A stretch of DNA of 64,000 nt from Ruminiclostridium sp. (GTDB lineage Bacteria; Bacillota; Clostridia; Oscillospirales; Ruminococcaceae), in assembly GCA_017635675.1 (NCBI GenBank), contig JAGBLA010000118.1, positions 1 through 64,000 on the forward strand. The letters are read 5' to 3'. A model generated the notes under the pieces. It saw nothing but the letters and a program-made list of their open reading frames with translations. It was not told the origin of the DNA and made no database searches. Positions 44,271 through 53,304 of this stretch are shown here, piece by piece. Position 1 is the stretch's first letter. Every line of letters starts with the position of its first letter. The position numbers and the translations under genes were made by a program.

Positions 44271-45206
44271 TTGGCTAAACAGGAAAAGTCTCTCTATATC
44301 GAGGACAATAAGTTCCGATACACCCTGAGAGAAATGAAAAAGAACATCGGAGTTTACGGGCTTATAGCTCCGTACTTCGTACTGTTCCTTATATTCATGA
44401 TAATCCCGGTAATAATCTCGCTTCCTATGGGATTTACCAACTTCAACATGGCTCAGTTCCCGCGCTGGGTGGGACTGAGCAACTTCTACTCGCTGTTCCT
44501 TGAGGACGAGGTGTTCCTCAAGGCTATCGAGAACACGCTTGTGTTCGCGGTGGTAACGGGTCCGATAAGCTACATACTCTGCTTTATCCTCGCGTGGCTT
44601 ATAAACGAGCTTCCGGGACCGCTTAAAACAGTATTCACCTTTGTTTTCTATGCTCCGACGCTTGCGGGTAACATCTACACCACATGGCAGCTCATATTCT
44701 CGGGCGATACCTACGGTATCATGAACGCGTACCTTATCAATCTCGGCATTGCGAAGGGCGCGATACAGTGGCTCACCGACGCGAATTACATCATGGGAGT
44801 TCTGATAGTGGTCCAGCTGTGGATGGCGCTCGGCGCGGGCTTCCTCGCTATCCGCGCGGGACTCCAGGGTATCCCGAGAGACCGCTATGAGGCGGGCGCT
44901 ATCGAGGGCATAAAGAACAGAGGACAGGAGCTTATCTATGTGACTATCCCCGCAATGGGTCCCCAGCTCATGTTCGCGGCGGTAATGCAGATAACCTCGT
45001 CATTCACGGCGGGCGACATCGGACGTATGCTCACAGCCTTCCCGACTACCGACTACGCGGGTCACACGATAATGACCCACGCTTACGACTACGGCTCCAT
45101 AAGATACGAAATGGGATATTCCTCCGCGATATGCTTCGTATTGTTCGCAGTAATGCTTATTGCAAACTGGGCGATAAAGAAGATACTCGGAAAGTATCTC
45201 GACTGA
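44271..45206 (+). CDS. CUT1 sugar ABC permease, MalF-type (first pair)
   Basis: 311 residues, TTG start with AGGGAGG at about 8 bases. Six membrane helices; the EAA coupling loop EAGAIEGIKNRGQELIYVTIP (about 200-220) contacts an ATPase such as MsmK. Follows the binding protein by 20 bases. Confidence 0.9.
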   Translation: MAKQEKSLYIEDNKFRYTLREMKKNIGVYGLIAPYFVLFLIFMIIPVIISLPMGFTNFNMAQFPRWVGLSNFYSLFLEDEVFLKAIENTLVFAVVTGPISYILCFILAWLINELPGPLKTVFTFVFYAPTLAGNIYTTWQLIFSGDTYGIMNAYLINLGIAKGAIQWLTDANYIMGVLIVVQLWMALGAGFLAIRAGLQGIPRDRYEAGAIEGIKNRGQELIYVTIPAMGPQLMFAAVMQITSSFTAGDIGRMLTAFPTTDYAGHTIMTHAYDYGSIRYEMGYSSAICFVLFAVMLIANWAIKKILGKYLD

Positions 45207-45259
45207 TGCACGGCGAAAAGCTGTACTATCCATACTAATCAACCGAAAGGACGGTAGTC

Positions 45260-46120
45260 ATGAGGACAAGAAAATCCAGAAAGAAATATGGCGGGAGCCG
45301 CGGCGGCGACATAGCCATTTTTATACTGCTGATGCTGCTCGGACTGTTCATGCTGTTTCCTATCTATCTCTCGGCGATACAGTCCATAAAGCCGTCGGAA
45401 GAGCTGTTTCTCTTCCCGCCTAAGCTCTACGCTATGGCACCCACCAACCAGAACTATGTTGACCTTATAAATACGGCGTCGAATATGTGGGTACCTTTCA
45501 GCCGATACGTATTCAACTCGGTATTCGTTTCGATAGTAGTTACCGTGGCTCAGCTGATATTCTCCTCCTCCGCGGCTTACGCGCTTGCAAAGGTGCAGTT
45601 CCCCGGAAGAAAGACGCTCAACAAGATCATCGAGGTAACGCTTCTGTTCACGAGTACGGTGCTTTACATCATGCAGTACATCGTAATGGCGACTATCGGT
45701 ATCATTGATACCTACCTTGCTATCACGCTCCCGTACATCGCAACGTCAATGGGACTGTTCCTTATGCGTCAGTTCATAGGTCAGCTCCCCGACGCGCTTA
45801 TAGAGGCGGCGTACCTTGACGGCGCGGGTCAGATAAGGATATGCTGGCAGATAGTAATGCCCAACGTCAAGCCCGCGTGGCTCACGCTTATGATATTCGC
45901 GTTCAACGGCGCATGGCAGATAAACGGCTATTCATTCATCTACAACGAGGCGCTGAAACCCATACCGACAGTGCTCCAGCAGATAAGCGCGTCGGGTATC
46001 GCCCGTGCGGGCGTCGCGGCAGCGGCTACCGTGGTGCTTATGATACCGCCGATGCTGATATTCCTGCTTTGTCAAAGCTCAGTCGTTGAAACAATGGCAC
46101 AGAGCGGCCTTAAAGATTAA
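45260..46120 (+). CDS. CUT1 sugar ABC permease, MalG-type (first pair)
   Basis: 286 residues, six helices; EAA loop EAAYLDGAGQIRICWQIVMP. Short N-terminus ahead of the first helix, typical for MalG-type. Forms the heterodimer with the preceding gene product. Confidence 0.9.
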   Translation: MRTRKSRKKYGGSRGGDIAIFILLMLLGLFMLFPIYLSAIQSIKPSEELFLFPPKLYAMAPTNQNYVDLINTASNMWVPFSRYVFNSVFVSIVVTVAQLIFSSSAAYALAKVQFPGRKTLNKIIEVTLLFTSTVLYIMQYIVMATIGIIDTYLAITLPYIATSMGLFLMRQFIGQLPDALIEAAYLDGAGQIRICWQIVMPNVKPAWLTLMIFAFNGAWQINGYSFIYNEALKPIPTVLQQISASGIARAGVAAAATVVLMIPPMLIFLLCQSSVVETMAQSGLKD

Positions 46121-46143
46121 CACATCGAGAAAGGATGATCATA

Positions 46144-47739
46144 ATGTCGTTACGCAAAAAGCTTGCCGCCGCGGCTATGGCCGTTGTGGTATCGCTTACC
46201 GCTCTTTCGGTGTCAGCCGGTGCCGACGAGCCGTACACGGGCTATAACTACGACTGGTGGGGCGACCCGATACCCTCACAGAACGGCTTCGTAGTCGATA
46301 GGGTAGTTGACGGAAGTGACCTCGGGCTTGACAAGCTCGACTACAGCGACAGGTCAACGACCGCACAGGCACAGCTCAAGGGTCTCGCGGAGCCTGCGGA
46401 TATATTCATAGACCAGAAGTTCGGAAAGTTCTACATAGCCGACAGCAAGAATAACCGTATCATAGTCACAGACGAGAATTTCGACCCCAAGAATACCAAA
46501 GTCATAGAAACTCTCCACTACGGCGATGAATTTCCCGAAAGCAAGAGCACAATTCAGAAGACCACCTTCAAGAACCCGCAGGGCGTTTACGTAAGGTCGA
46601 ATACCGAGGGATACAACCGCATATACGTCGCGGACTATGACAACAACCGCGTCGTGGCGTTCAACGAGGACAACGAGATAGTCATGGAGTATGTCCGCCC
46701 CTCGGGTGACGTATTCGACGCTGACAAGACCTACAACCCCAAGAAGGTCATAGTTGACAGCGCGTTCAACGTGTATGTCATAGTGCCGTCCATAACCCAG
46801 GGCGCGCTCCAGTTCTCTGAGTTCGGACTGTTCAACTCCTACTACGGCGCGAACCGTGTCGAGGCTACCGCCGAGGTAATAGCACAGCAGTTCTGGAAGC
46901 TGATATACACCCGTGACCAGATAATCGCGATGCGCCGTTCCGTGGCGATATCCATTTCAAACCTTGACGTAGATGATGAAGGCTTCATCTACACCGTCAC
47001 CGAGACAAAGACCGCGGACACCGACGTGCTCAAAAAGCTGAACCCCGCGGGTACCAACATCTTCATCAAGCTCGGATATTCGGATATGTCCTTCGGCGAC
47101 TTCGCCACAAGATACTATAAAGGTACAAACTACTCCTCCGCGATAACGGACGTCGATGTTGACTCCGAGGGCAATATCTACCTGCTCGACTTTGCGTCGG
47201 GACGCGTGTTCCAGTACACCGACGAGTGCGACCTTCTGTTCATCTTCGGAACAAAGGGCTACAAGAACTCCCAGGGTACCCAGAAGGGTACGTTCCGTTC
47301 GGTCTCGGCAGTCGAGACCTACCACGACAAGGTGTATGTCCTTGACAACATCAAGAACAGCGTCACCGTGTTCAAGCAGACCGAGTTCGGTTCTATCGTC
47401 CAGAAGGCGATAAAGCTGTTCAACGAGGGACTTTACGACGAGGCTAAGGCTCCGTGGGAGGAAGTTTTAAGACGCGACGCCAACTACTGGCTCGCCTACA
47501 TCGGACTCGGAAACGCGTACCTTAACCAGAACGACTACGCCACAGCGCTGGATTACTTCTACCGCAACTCCCGCGCGGGCTATAACAGAGCTTTCAAGAG
47601 CTTCCGTATCGAATTTATCAGAGCGAACTTCAACTGGATGCTTATCATCGTGCTTGTGATAGTGGTGGCTCTGATAGTGATAAGCTACGTGAGAAAGAGC
47701 ATGAAAAAGAAAAAAGCGGCTGCAAAAGGAGGTAACTGA
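46144..47739 (+). CDS. secreted, C-terminally anchored NHL/beta-propeller and TPR protein
   Basis: 531 residues from ATG 46144 (AAAGG 9 bases upstream; ATG 46135 abuts it). Signal peptide 1-24. Residues about 75-410 hold NHL-like propeller repeats (DIFIDQKFGKFYIADSKNNRI, GYNRIYVADYDNNRVVAF, GNIYLLDFASGRVFQY, DKVYVLDNIKNSVTVF). Then TPR-like helices (about 418-485, AIKLFNEGLYDEAKAPWEEVL), and a C-terminal membrane helix (about 498-520) with a basic end. Likely a surface glycan- or protein-binding accessory of the transporter. Confidence 0.75.
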   Translation: MSLRKKLAAAAMAVVVSLTALSVSAGADEPYTGYNYDWWGDPIPSQNGFVVDRVVDGSDLGLDKLDYSDRSTTAQAQLKGLAEPADIFIDQKFGKFYIADSKNNRIIVTDENFDPKNTKVIETLHYGDEFPESKSTIQKTTFKNPQGVYVRSNTEGYNRIYVADYDNNRVVAFNEDNEIVMEYVRPSGDVFDADKTYNPKKVIVDSAFNVYVIVPSITQGALQFSEFGLFNSYYGANRVEATAEVIAQQFWKLIYTRDQIIAMRRSVAISISNLDVDDEGFIYTVTETKTADTDVLKKLNPAGTNIFIKLGYSDMSFGDFATRYYKGTNYSSAITDVDVDSEGNIYLLDFASGRVFQYTDECDLLFIFGTKGYKNSQGTQKGTFRSVSAVETYHDKVYVLDNIKNSVTVFKQTEFGSIVQKAIKLFNEGLYDEAKAPWEEVLRRDANYWLAYIGLGNAYLNQNDYATALDYFYRNSRAGYNRAFKSFRIEFIRANFNWMLIIVLVIVVALIVISYVRKSMKKKKAAAKGGN

Positions 47740-47741
47740 AT

Positions 47742-48380
47742 ATGAGATTTGATCTTGATCTTCCTGCCTGGAAATGGCCGTTTTACGTGATGAGGCACCC
47801 CTTTGAGGGCTATGACGACTTACGCTGGAAAAAGGGCTATAACATGAAGGTCGCGTGGGTCATCGTCATCGCGTTCTTCATCGTGAGCGTGGCGAGCGCC
47901 CAGTTCACGGGCTTCCTGTTCAACGACACATACGTGAAGGTGTTCAACATCGTCCCGTATTTCTCGTCATCGGTAATACTGTTCCTCACATGGGTGGTGG
48001 GCAACTGGTCGCTGTGTACGCTGTTCGACGGTGAAGGCACCATGAAGAACATCTTCTGCGTGTCCGCTTACGCGCTCCTGCCGTACCTGTTCTCCGAAGT
48101 GATAGTTATTATCGCAAGTAACTTCCTGCTTCGCACCGAGGGCGGATTCATAACCTTCTTCAGATACCTCGGCATCGTATGGTCGGTGGTGCTGATGATA
48201 TCGGCAATGAAGACCGTACACCAGTATTCGATACCGAAGACTATCGCCGCGATGTTCTTCACGGTGGTGGCTATGGCAATTATCCTCTTCCTTGCGGTAC
48301 TGCTGCTGACGCTGTTCCAGCAGGTGTTCGTATTCGGCTATTCCGTATATACGGAGCTTATGTACAGATTCAGTATTTAG
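47742..48380 (+). CDS. YIP1-like membrane protein
   Basis: 212 residues, AGGAGGT ribosome site, 2 bases after the previous stop. Five or so membrane helices with the YIP1-family layout (short cytosolic start WPFYVMRHPFEGYDDLRWKKG, then helices). The start motif RHPxxGYDDLRWKK is typical of YIP1-like proteins beside DUF5696 genes. Function in bacteria unknown. Confidence 0.75.
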   Translation: MRFDLDLPAWKWPFYVMRHPFEGYDDLRWKKGYNMKVAWVIVIAFFIVSVASAQFTGFLFNDTYVKVFNIVPYFSSSVILFLTWVVGNWSLCTLFDGEGTMKNIFCVSAYALLPYLFSEVIVIIASNFLLRTEGGFITFFRYLGIVWSVVLMISAMKTVHQYSIPKTIAAMFFTVVAMAIILFLAVLLLTLFQQVFVFGYSVYTELMYRFSI

Positions 48381-48426
48381 CGGCACAGGTACCGTAAAGA
48401 TATGACCATTTATTGGAGGTTATAAA

Positions 48427-50769
48427 ATGCAAAGTATAAGGAAAAGGCTGCTTGCCTGCTGCCTTGCCGGGATAATCTCGGTATCGGCGGCTTCCGTGCC
48501 GGTAATGTCGGCGAACGAGGACACCGCGGATATCGCGGACGCTCCCGCCGAGGACGGAGCCGCAGAGGGAGAGCCCGAAGAGGAGGACAACGGCATTTAT
48601 GTGACCGAGGAGCAGGCTCTCGCGGATATGAAGATATTCGCGGAAAACTCACGGCTCGCGCTGTATGTCAATGAAAAGACAGCGGTGTTCGCCGTTGAGG
48701 ATAAGCAGAACGGTCATAAATGGTGGTCGGCGTACTATAACACCGATTCCTCCAACAAGACAAGAGTGAGCAAGCGCAGCACACCCATATCGATAGATGT
48801 GGTAAGCACCGAGACAAAGACTGTCGAGTCCGCTGTCCGCGCCTATGATTCAAACGTCACGAAAAAGGTGGAGAAGATAGACGGCGGCGTGCGGTTCACA
48901 TTCTCCTACACAAAGTATGACATAGATATCCCGCTCGATATCATCATAAACGCCGACGGCACGTTCAGCGCCACCGTCCACTCCTCGATGATAGCGGAGA
49001 ACAGACCCGAGACCAACCGTATCACGGGCGACACGGGGTATCAGATACTCAACGTCCATGTGCTTGAGAACATGGCTTCCACGGCTTATGCCGAGGACGG
49101 CATGATAATAGTTCCCGACGGCTCGGGCGCGGTGATAAGATACAACAACGGCACGAGCTACGGCGACAACAATACATTCAAGTCCAAGGTTTACGGCGAA
49201 GACCTCGCGGTGGGCAAGCTCTACGCGGGGGACATCATCGAAAAGGTGACTATGCCCGTTATGGCGAACATCAACGAGTCCGCGGGCGCGGGTCTTGTGA
49301 TGATATCCACCGACGGCGACGCGTACGCCACCGAGCACGCTATGGTGACGGGTCAGAACGTTACCGACCTCAACGCCTGCTGGTTCGAGTATTCGCTCAG
49401 AACGAGAGACAACTACTTCATGGGCAACAGCAATACGGCGCTCACCGTCTATGAGGCGGAGGGTATCAAGGCGGGCGACCTTACCACCACGTATTACCCG
49501 ATATACGGCGACGAGATAAAGTACACCGATGTGGCGGACATTTACCGTGACTATCTGATAAACAAGATAGGCGTTACGAAGAAGGTAAAGTCCGAGGACG
49601 CGCCCTATTACCTCACGCTTTACGGCGGAACGGTAAAGACACAGTCCGTGCTCGGTTTCCCCGTGGATATCCAGACCGCGGCGACCACCTACTCCGAGGC
49701 GCTTGACATCGTAAAGCAGCTCGAAAACGAAGGCGTGCGCAACATCAAGATAATCTACGAGGATTTCAGCGAGACAGGCATCGTGGGAGAAGTCGCGGCG
49801 AACTTCCAGTATTCTTCGATACTCGGCGGCAAGAACGACTATACCGAGTTCAAGAATTACATCGAGGCACAGCAGTATGAGCTGTTCCCGAGCTGCGACA
49901 TCATGGAGTTCTACAAGTCGGGCAACGGCTACTCCTTCACCCTCAACGCGTCAAAGCAGATAACCAAGGCGTATGCGACACAGACGCCCTTCGACCTTGC
50001 GTTCGGACTTCCGCACCTCACAAAGAAGAGCTGGACAATACTTTCCCCGTGGTACTTCCCGGATATCTTCAACAAGCTTTCCGACAGCTTCACGAATGAG
50101 AATACCAAGTACATCTCGCTCAACCAGGCGGCGAATACGCTGTACAGCGATTTCAGCCGTGAGAACGCGGACGGCAGACCGTACATCGTCCGCGAGGATA
50201 CGATAAACATTCTGAAAAACGGCTATTCAAAGCTTAAAGACGACGGCTTCACGATACTCGCCGAGAACGCGAACCAGTATCTCCTGCCGTACGTTGACTG
50301 CATAAAGGACGTTCCGCTCTATTCGTCGAACTACGATATCTTCGACTATGACATACCCTTTGTGGAAATGGTGCTCCACGGCGTGATACCGTACACCACC
50401 AAGGCGATAAACAAGAGTGCGAATGCCGAGGAGCTCAGAATGCTCGCGCTGCTCACGGGTACTCCGATACACTACGAGCTGATGCACAACAACCCGAACA
50501 AGTTTGCGGACAGCGAGTACGACGTGCTCTACTACACGAACTATCAGGGCTGGCTCGACCGCTCGGTGAAGGAGTTCAAGCTGTTCGACGAGACCGTGAA
50601 ATCGCTCTCCGACGCGCAGATGACCTCTTACGAGCGCATCGCCGACGGCGAGTACATGACAGAGTTCAGCAACGGCAAGTCCGTTTATGTGAATACTTCC
50701 ACGGGCGAAATTAAGATTGACGGCAGCGCTGTTGATTTGAAGAATTATGGATTGGGGGTCGATGACTGA
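48427..50769 (+). CDS. large secreted protein, DUF5696-like
   Basis: 780 residues, GGAGG ribosome site. Signal peptide 1-29. The N-terminal third is beta-rich; the middle (about 385-660) reads like a TIM barrel of the glycoside-hydrolase type (YYLTLYGG..., NIKIIYEDFSETG, LFPSCDIMEF, DGFTILAENANQYLLPY, VEMVLHGVIPYT). The position between a sugar permease pair and YIP1 is that of DUF5696 proteins, function unknown. Possible role: carbohydrate binding or cleavage outside the cell. Acidic residues at barrel-strand ends (E in IIYED, E in ILAEN) are candidate catalytic positions. The stop overlaps the next ATG by one base. Confidence 0.7.
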   Translation: MQSIRKRLLACCLAGIISVSAASVPVMSANEDTADIADAPAEDGAAEGEPEEEDNGIYVTEEQALADMKIFAENSRLALYVNEKTAVFAVEDKQNGHKWWSAYYNTDSSNKTRVSKRSTPISIDVVSTETKTVESAVRAYDSNVTKKVEKIDGGVRFTFSYTKYDIDIPLDIIINADGTFSATVHSSMIAENRPETNRITGDTGYQILNVHVLENMASTAYAEDGMIIVPDGSGAVIRYNNGTSYGDNNTFKSKVYGEDLAVGKLYAGDIIEKVTMPVMANINESAGAGLVMISTDGDAYATEHAMVTGQNVTDLNACWFEYSLRTRDNYFMGNSNTALTVYEAEGIKAGDLTTTYYPIYGDEIKYTDVADIYRDYLINKIGVTKKVKSEDAPYYLTLYGGTVKTQSVLGFPVDIQTAATTYSEALDIVKQLENEGVRNIKIIYEDFSETGIVGEVAANFQYSSILGGKNDYTEFKNYIEAQQYELFPSCDIMEFYKSGNGYSFTLNASKQITKAYATQTPFDLAFGLPHLTKKSWTILSPWYFPDIFNKLSDSFTNENTKYISLNQAANTLYSDFSRENADGRPYIVREDTINILKNGYSKLKDDGFTILAENANQYLLPYVDCIKDVPLYSSNYDIFDYDIPFVEMVLHGVIPYTTKAINKSANAEELRMLALLTGTPIHYELMHNNPNKFADSEYDVLYYTNYQGWLDRSVKEFKLFDETVKSLSDAQMTSYERIADGEYMTEFSNGKSVYVNTSTGEIKIDGSAVDLKNYGLGVDD

Positions 50770-51932
50770 TGAGTGAGCTTGAAAACGAGAAGCTTGAAAG
50801 CACAGCTTCATCGACTGATGAGGTGACGGCGGCACAGGAGACTGTACAGGAATTGGCACAGGAAGCTGTGACCGAGGCTGTGCAGGAAGCGCCGAAGAAA
50901 AAAGCCGCCATGCACATGACAGCCTCCGCGGCGGCGCTCAATGCCGAGGGCGAGGTGGATATCCGCCGCAGAAAGCCCCGCGAGGTCAAGCAGATAAAGG
51001 AATCCAAGATATCCTACGAGCGCAAGAAGGGGCTTTACGGCTACGGTTTCGTGGCGCTGTGGATAGTGGGCGTGCTTTATATGTTCATTATCCCGATGTG
51101 CCAGTCGCTCTGGTACGCGATGTGCAAGACTGAGCTCGTAAACGACGCGGCAAGACAGGCGGAGCTCGGAATGAGCGGACCCGGAATATACACCGAGTGG
51201 AACAACTTCGACAATATCCGCTGGGCGTTCACCGTAAACCCCGATTACCCGAAGAACCTTGTGGCGTCCCTCGGAGAAACAGCGTACACCGTGCCGCTGG
51301 TACTGGTATTCTCGCTGTTCGTGGCGCTGCTGCTCAATGACAAGTTCAAGGGAAGAACGCTCGCGCGAGCGATATTCTTCCTGCCCGTGCTGATAGCTAC
51401 GGGTCCTGTGCTCGGAGTCATCAACGGTGATATGCTCTCGCAGGGTATCTCCGACGCGGAGCAGTTCAGCGCTCTGTTCAAAACGGACTTCGTTGAGGAC
51501 TTCCTCATGTTCATGGGTCTGAACAACATAAGCCAGTCCCTTGCGGACGCGGTATCCGAGGTCACGAGCTCAATGCTCAACCTTATTTGGGACTCGGGTA
51601 TCCAGATACTCATATTCATCTCGGCGCTCCAGACAATACCCGTTTCCGCGAAGGAGGCGGCGTCAATGGAGGGCGCTACGGGCTGGGAATTCTTCTGGAA
51701 GATAACCTTCCCGACAATTTCGCCGATGATACTCGTAAACCTCGTTTATACGACTATCGACGCGTTCGTTAAATCCGACAACCCCGTAATGCAGCAGGTA
51801 ATGACCTACATCAAGCAGTGGGAGTACGACCACGCCTCGGCAATGGCATGGATATACTTCGCGATAATCGGCGTCATACTCGCGGCGATAACGGGAATAG
51901 TTTCGAGATTTATATTCTATCAGGTAGATTAA
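50769..51932 (+). CDS. CUT1 sugar ABC permease, MalF-type, with long N-terminus (second pair)
   Basis: 387 residues. About 95 residues before the first helix, Glu/Ala-rich and then basic (REVKQIKESKISYERKKG), absent from the first-pair protein. Six helices, EAA loop EAASMEGATGWEFFWKITFP near 296. The cytosolic N-terminus may be a coiled coil. Confidence 0.9.
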   Translation: MSELENEKLESTASSTDEVTAAQETVQELAQEAVTEAVQEAPKKKAAMHMTASAAALNAEGEVDIRRRKPREVKQIKESKISYERKKGLYGYGFVALWIVGVLYMFIIPMCQSLWYAMCKTELVNDAARQAELGMSGPGIYTEWNNFDNIRWAFTVNPDYPKNLVASLGETAYTVPLVLVFSLFVALLLNDKFKGRTLARAIFFLPVLIATGPVLGVINGDMLSQGISDAEQFSALFKTDFVEDFLMFMGLNNISQSLADAVSEVTSSMLNLIWDSGIQILIFISALQTIPVSAKEAASMEGATGWEFFWKITFPTISPMILVNLVYTTIDAFVKSDNPVMQQVMTYIKQWEYDHASAMAWIYFAIIGVILAAITGIVSRFIFYQVD

Positions 51933-51944
51933 GGAGGAGCTTCA

Positions 51945-53051
51945 ATGGACAACGAGAATATTCAGGCTGTACCCGAAGCAGCTTCCGTAAAGAAAAAATC
52001 GAAAAGACAGCTCAAAAAGGAAGAAAAGAAGCGTCTCAGCAAGTTCCACGTGGGCAGCTGGGAGATAATCACACACTATTTCAAGTACAATGATGCTGAG
52101 AAGAAGCACTACAAGTACATTCTCGGCAGGCGCGTAGGCGAAAAGGTGTGGCCGGTGTTCCGCTTCCTTATCCTTTTCGGACTTGCTTTTGTCGTAGTTT
52201 ATCCGATACTCTACATGATATCCTGTGCGATAAGACCCCAGGTGGATATGTCCGACCCGTCTATCATGTGGATACCCAAGACCTTCACGCTCTCGAACCT
52301 GTTCGAGACATGGGTGGCGATAGATTACCCCGAGCTTGTATGGGACACCGTAACGGTAAACGTGGTGTGCTCCATAATCCAGGTGCTTACCTGCTCGATA
52401 GTCGGCTACGGCTTCGCCCGCTTCAAGTTCAAGGGCAAGGGGATAATGTTCGGCGTGGTTATCATGCAGATAGTAGTCCCCACCCAGGTAATACTTATCC
52501 CGCAGTATATGCAGTTCAGATACTTCAATCCCTTCGGTATCGTGGGACTGTTCAACAACGGCGAGGCGCTCAACCTTGCGGATAAGCCGCTCGCGCTTTA
52601 CATGATGGCGTTCTTCTGCAACGGTATCAGAGCGGGTCTGTTCATCTTCCTGTTCAGACAGTTCTTCCGCGGGCTCCCGAAGGAGCTTGAGGACGCCGCG
52701 TACCTTGACGGCTGCGGACCTTTCGAGACATTCGTGAGAATAATGATACCCAACGCGTCCAACTCCTTCCTCACGGTATTCATCTTCTCCGTGGTATGGT
52801 ACTGGAACGACTCCTACGTTTCGGGTATGTTCTTCACCAAGTCCAACACCGTCGCCCTCATGGTAAGCAACCTCTATCAGACCATTTCTGCGTATTACAG
52901 CCCAACAGGCACCCCCACGGGCGTCGCCTCGGACTGGCTCGTGTGGATAGAATCGGGCTGCTTGCTCTCGATACTTCCGATACTCGTAATGTACATCTTC
53001 TTACAGAAGAATTTCGTTGAGGGTATCGAGCGCTCGGGTATAGTAGGTTAA
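51945..53051 (+). CDS. CUT1 sugar ABC permease, MalG-type, with charged N-terminus (second pair)
   Basis: 368 residues, AGGAGG site. About 65 charged residues (KKKSKRQLKKEEKKRLSK) precede the first helix; six helices; EAA-type loop EDAAYLDGCGPFETFVRIMIP. Partner of the preceding gene. Last gene of the cluster before a terminator. Confidence 0.9.
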   Translation: MDNENIQAVPEAASVKKKSKRQLKKEEKKRLSKFHVGSWEIITHYFKYNDAEKKHYKYILGRRVGEKVWPVFRFLILFGLAFVVVYPILYMISCAIRPQVDMSDPSIMWIPKTFTLSNLFETWVAIDYPELVWDTVTVNVVCSIIQVLTCSIVGYGFARFKFKGKGIMFGVVIMQIVVPTQVILIPQYMQFRYFNPFGIVGLFNNGEALNLADKPLALYMMAFFCNGIRAGLFIFLFRQFFRGLPKELEDAAYLDGCGPFETFVRIMIPNASNSFLTVFIFSVVWYWNDSYVSGMFFTKSNTVALMVSNLYQTISAYYSPTGTPTGVASDWLVWIESGCLLSILPILVMYIFLQKNFVEGIERSGIVG

Positions 53052-53073
53052 GCGGTGAGCACCGCAGGCAGTA

Positions 53074-53188
53074 CCGTAACACGGAGATTCGTTACTCTGT
53101 TCATAGCAAAAGAATACAGCAGACCTGTTTGTTACGGGTCTGCTGTTTCTGTTAGTTCTGATGTATCTTCCTAATCTCCGTGTTACGG
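53074..53188. repeat. long-range inverted repeat around the terminator
   Basis: CCGTAACACGGAGATT (53074-53089) and its complement (53173-53188) flank the terminator hairpin, so the interval can fold as a large stem. Confidence 0.7.
53117..53152 (+). terminator. terminator of the transporter cluster
   Basis: ACAGCAGACC (53117-53126), loop with GTTTGTTACG, GGTCTGCTGT (53138-53147), then TTCTGTT. Same stem as at 2157, 35466 and 55493. Confidence 0.85.
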
Positions 53189-53262
53189 GGTCGGCTCCAG
53201 CGCGTCGCTGGCGAGGGGACGTGGGGGCGAGAAGCCCCCCGCGGGGTTTGGGGCAGAGCCCC
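53173..53262 (+). repeat. dispersed structured repeat, copy A
   Basis: Hairpins CCAGCG/CGCTGG (53197-53211), GGGGGC/GCCCCC (53223-53239) and GGGGC/GCCCC (53250-53262). The 5' part from 53117 also matches copy B at 55493. Confidence 0.8.
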
Positions 53263-53304
53263 ATTCTGTTCTTCTGTTCTTCTTTTCCTCTCTGTTCCTC
53301 TGTC

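Noticed and set aside
52046..52061. GTTCCACGTGG-like sequence in the second MalG-type permease gene
   Set aside because: Only half the parS palindrome is preserved; likely chance.
53160..53262. CRISPR or IS end at the repeats
   Set aside because: No spacer pattern, transposase or target duplication; copies are structured intergenic elements.
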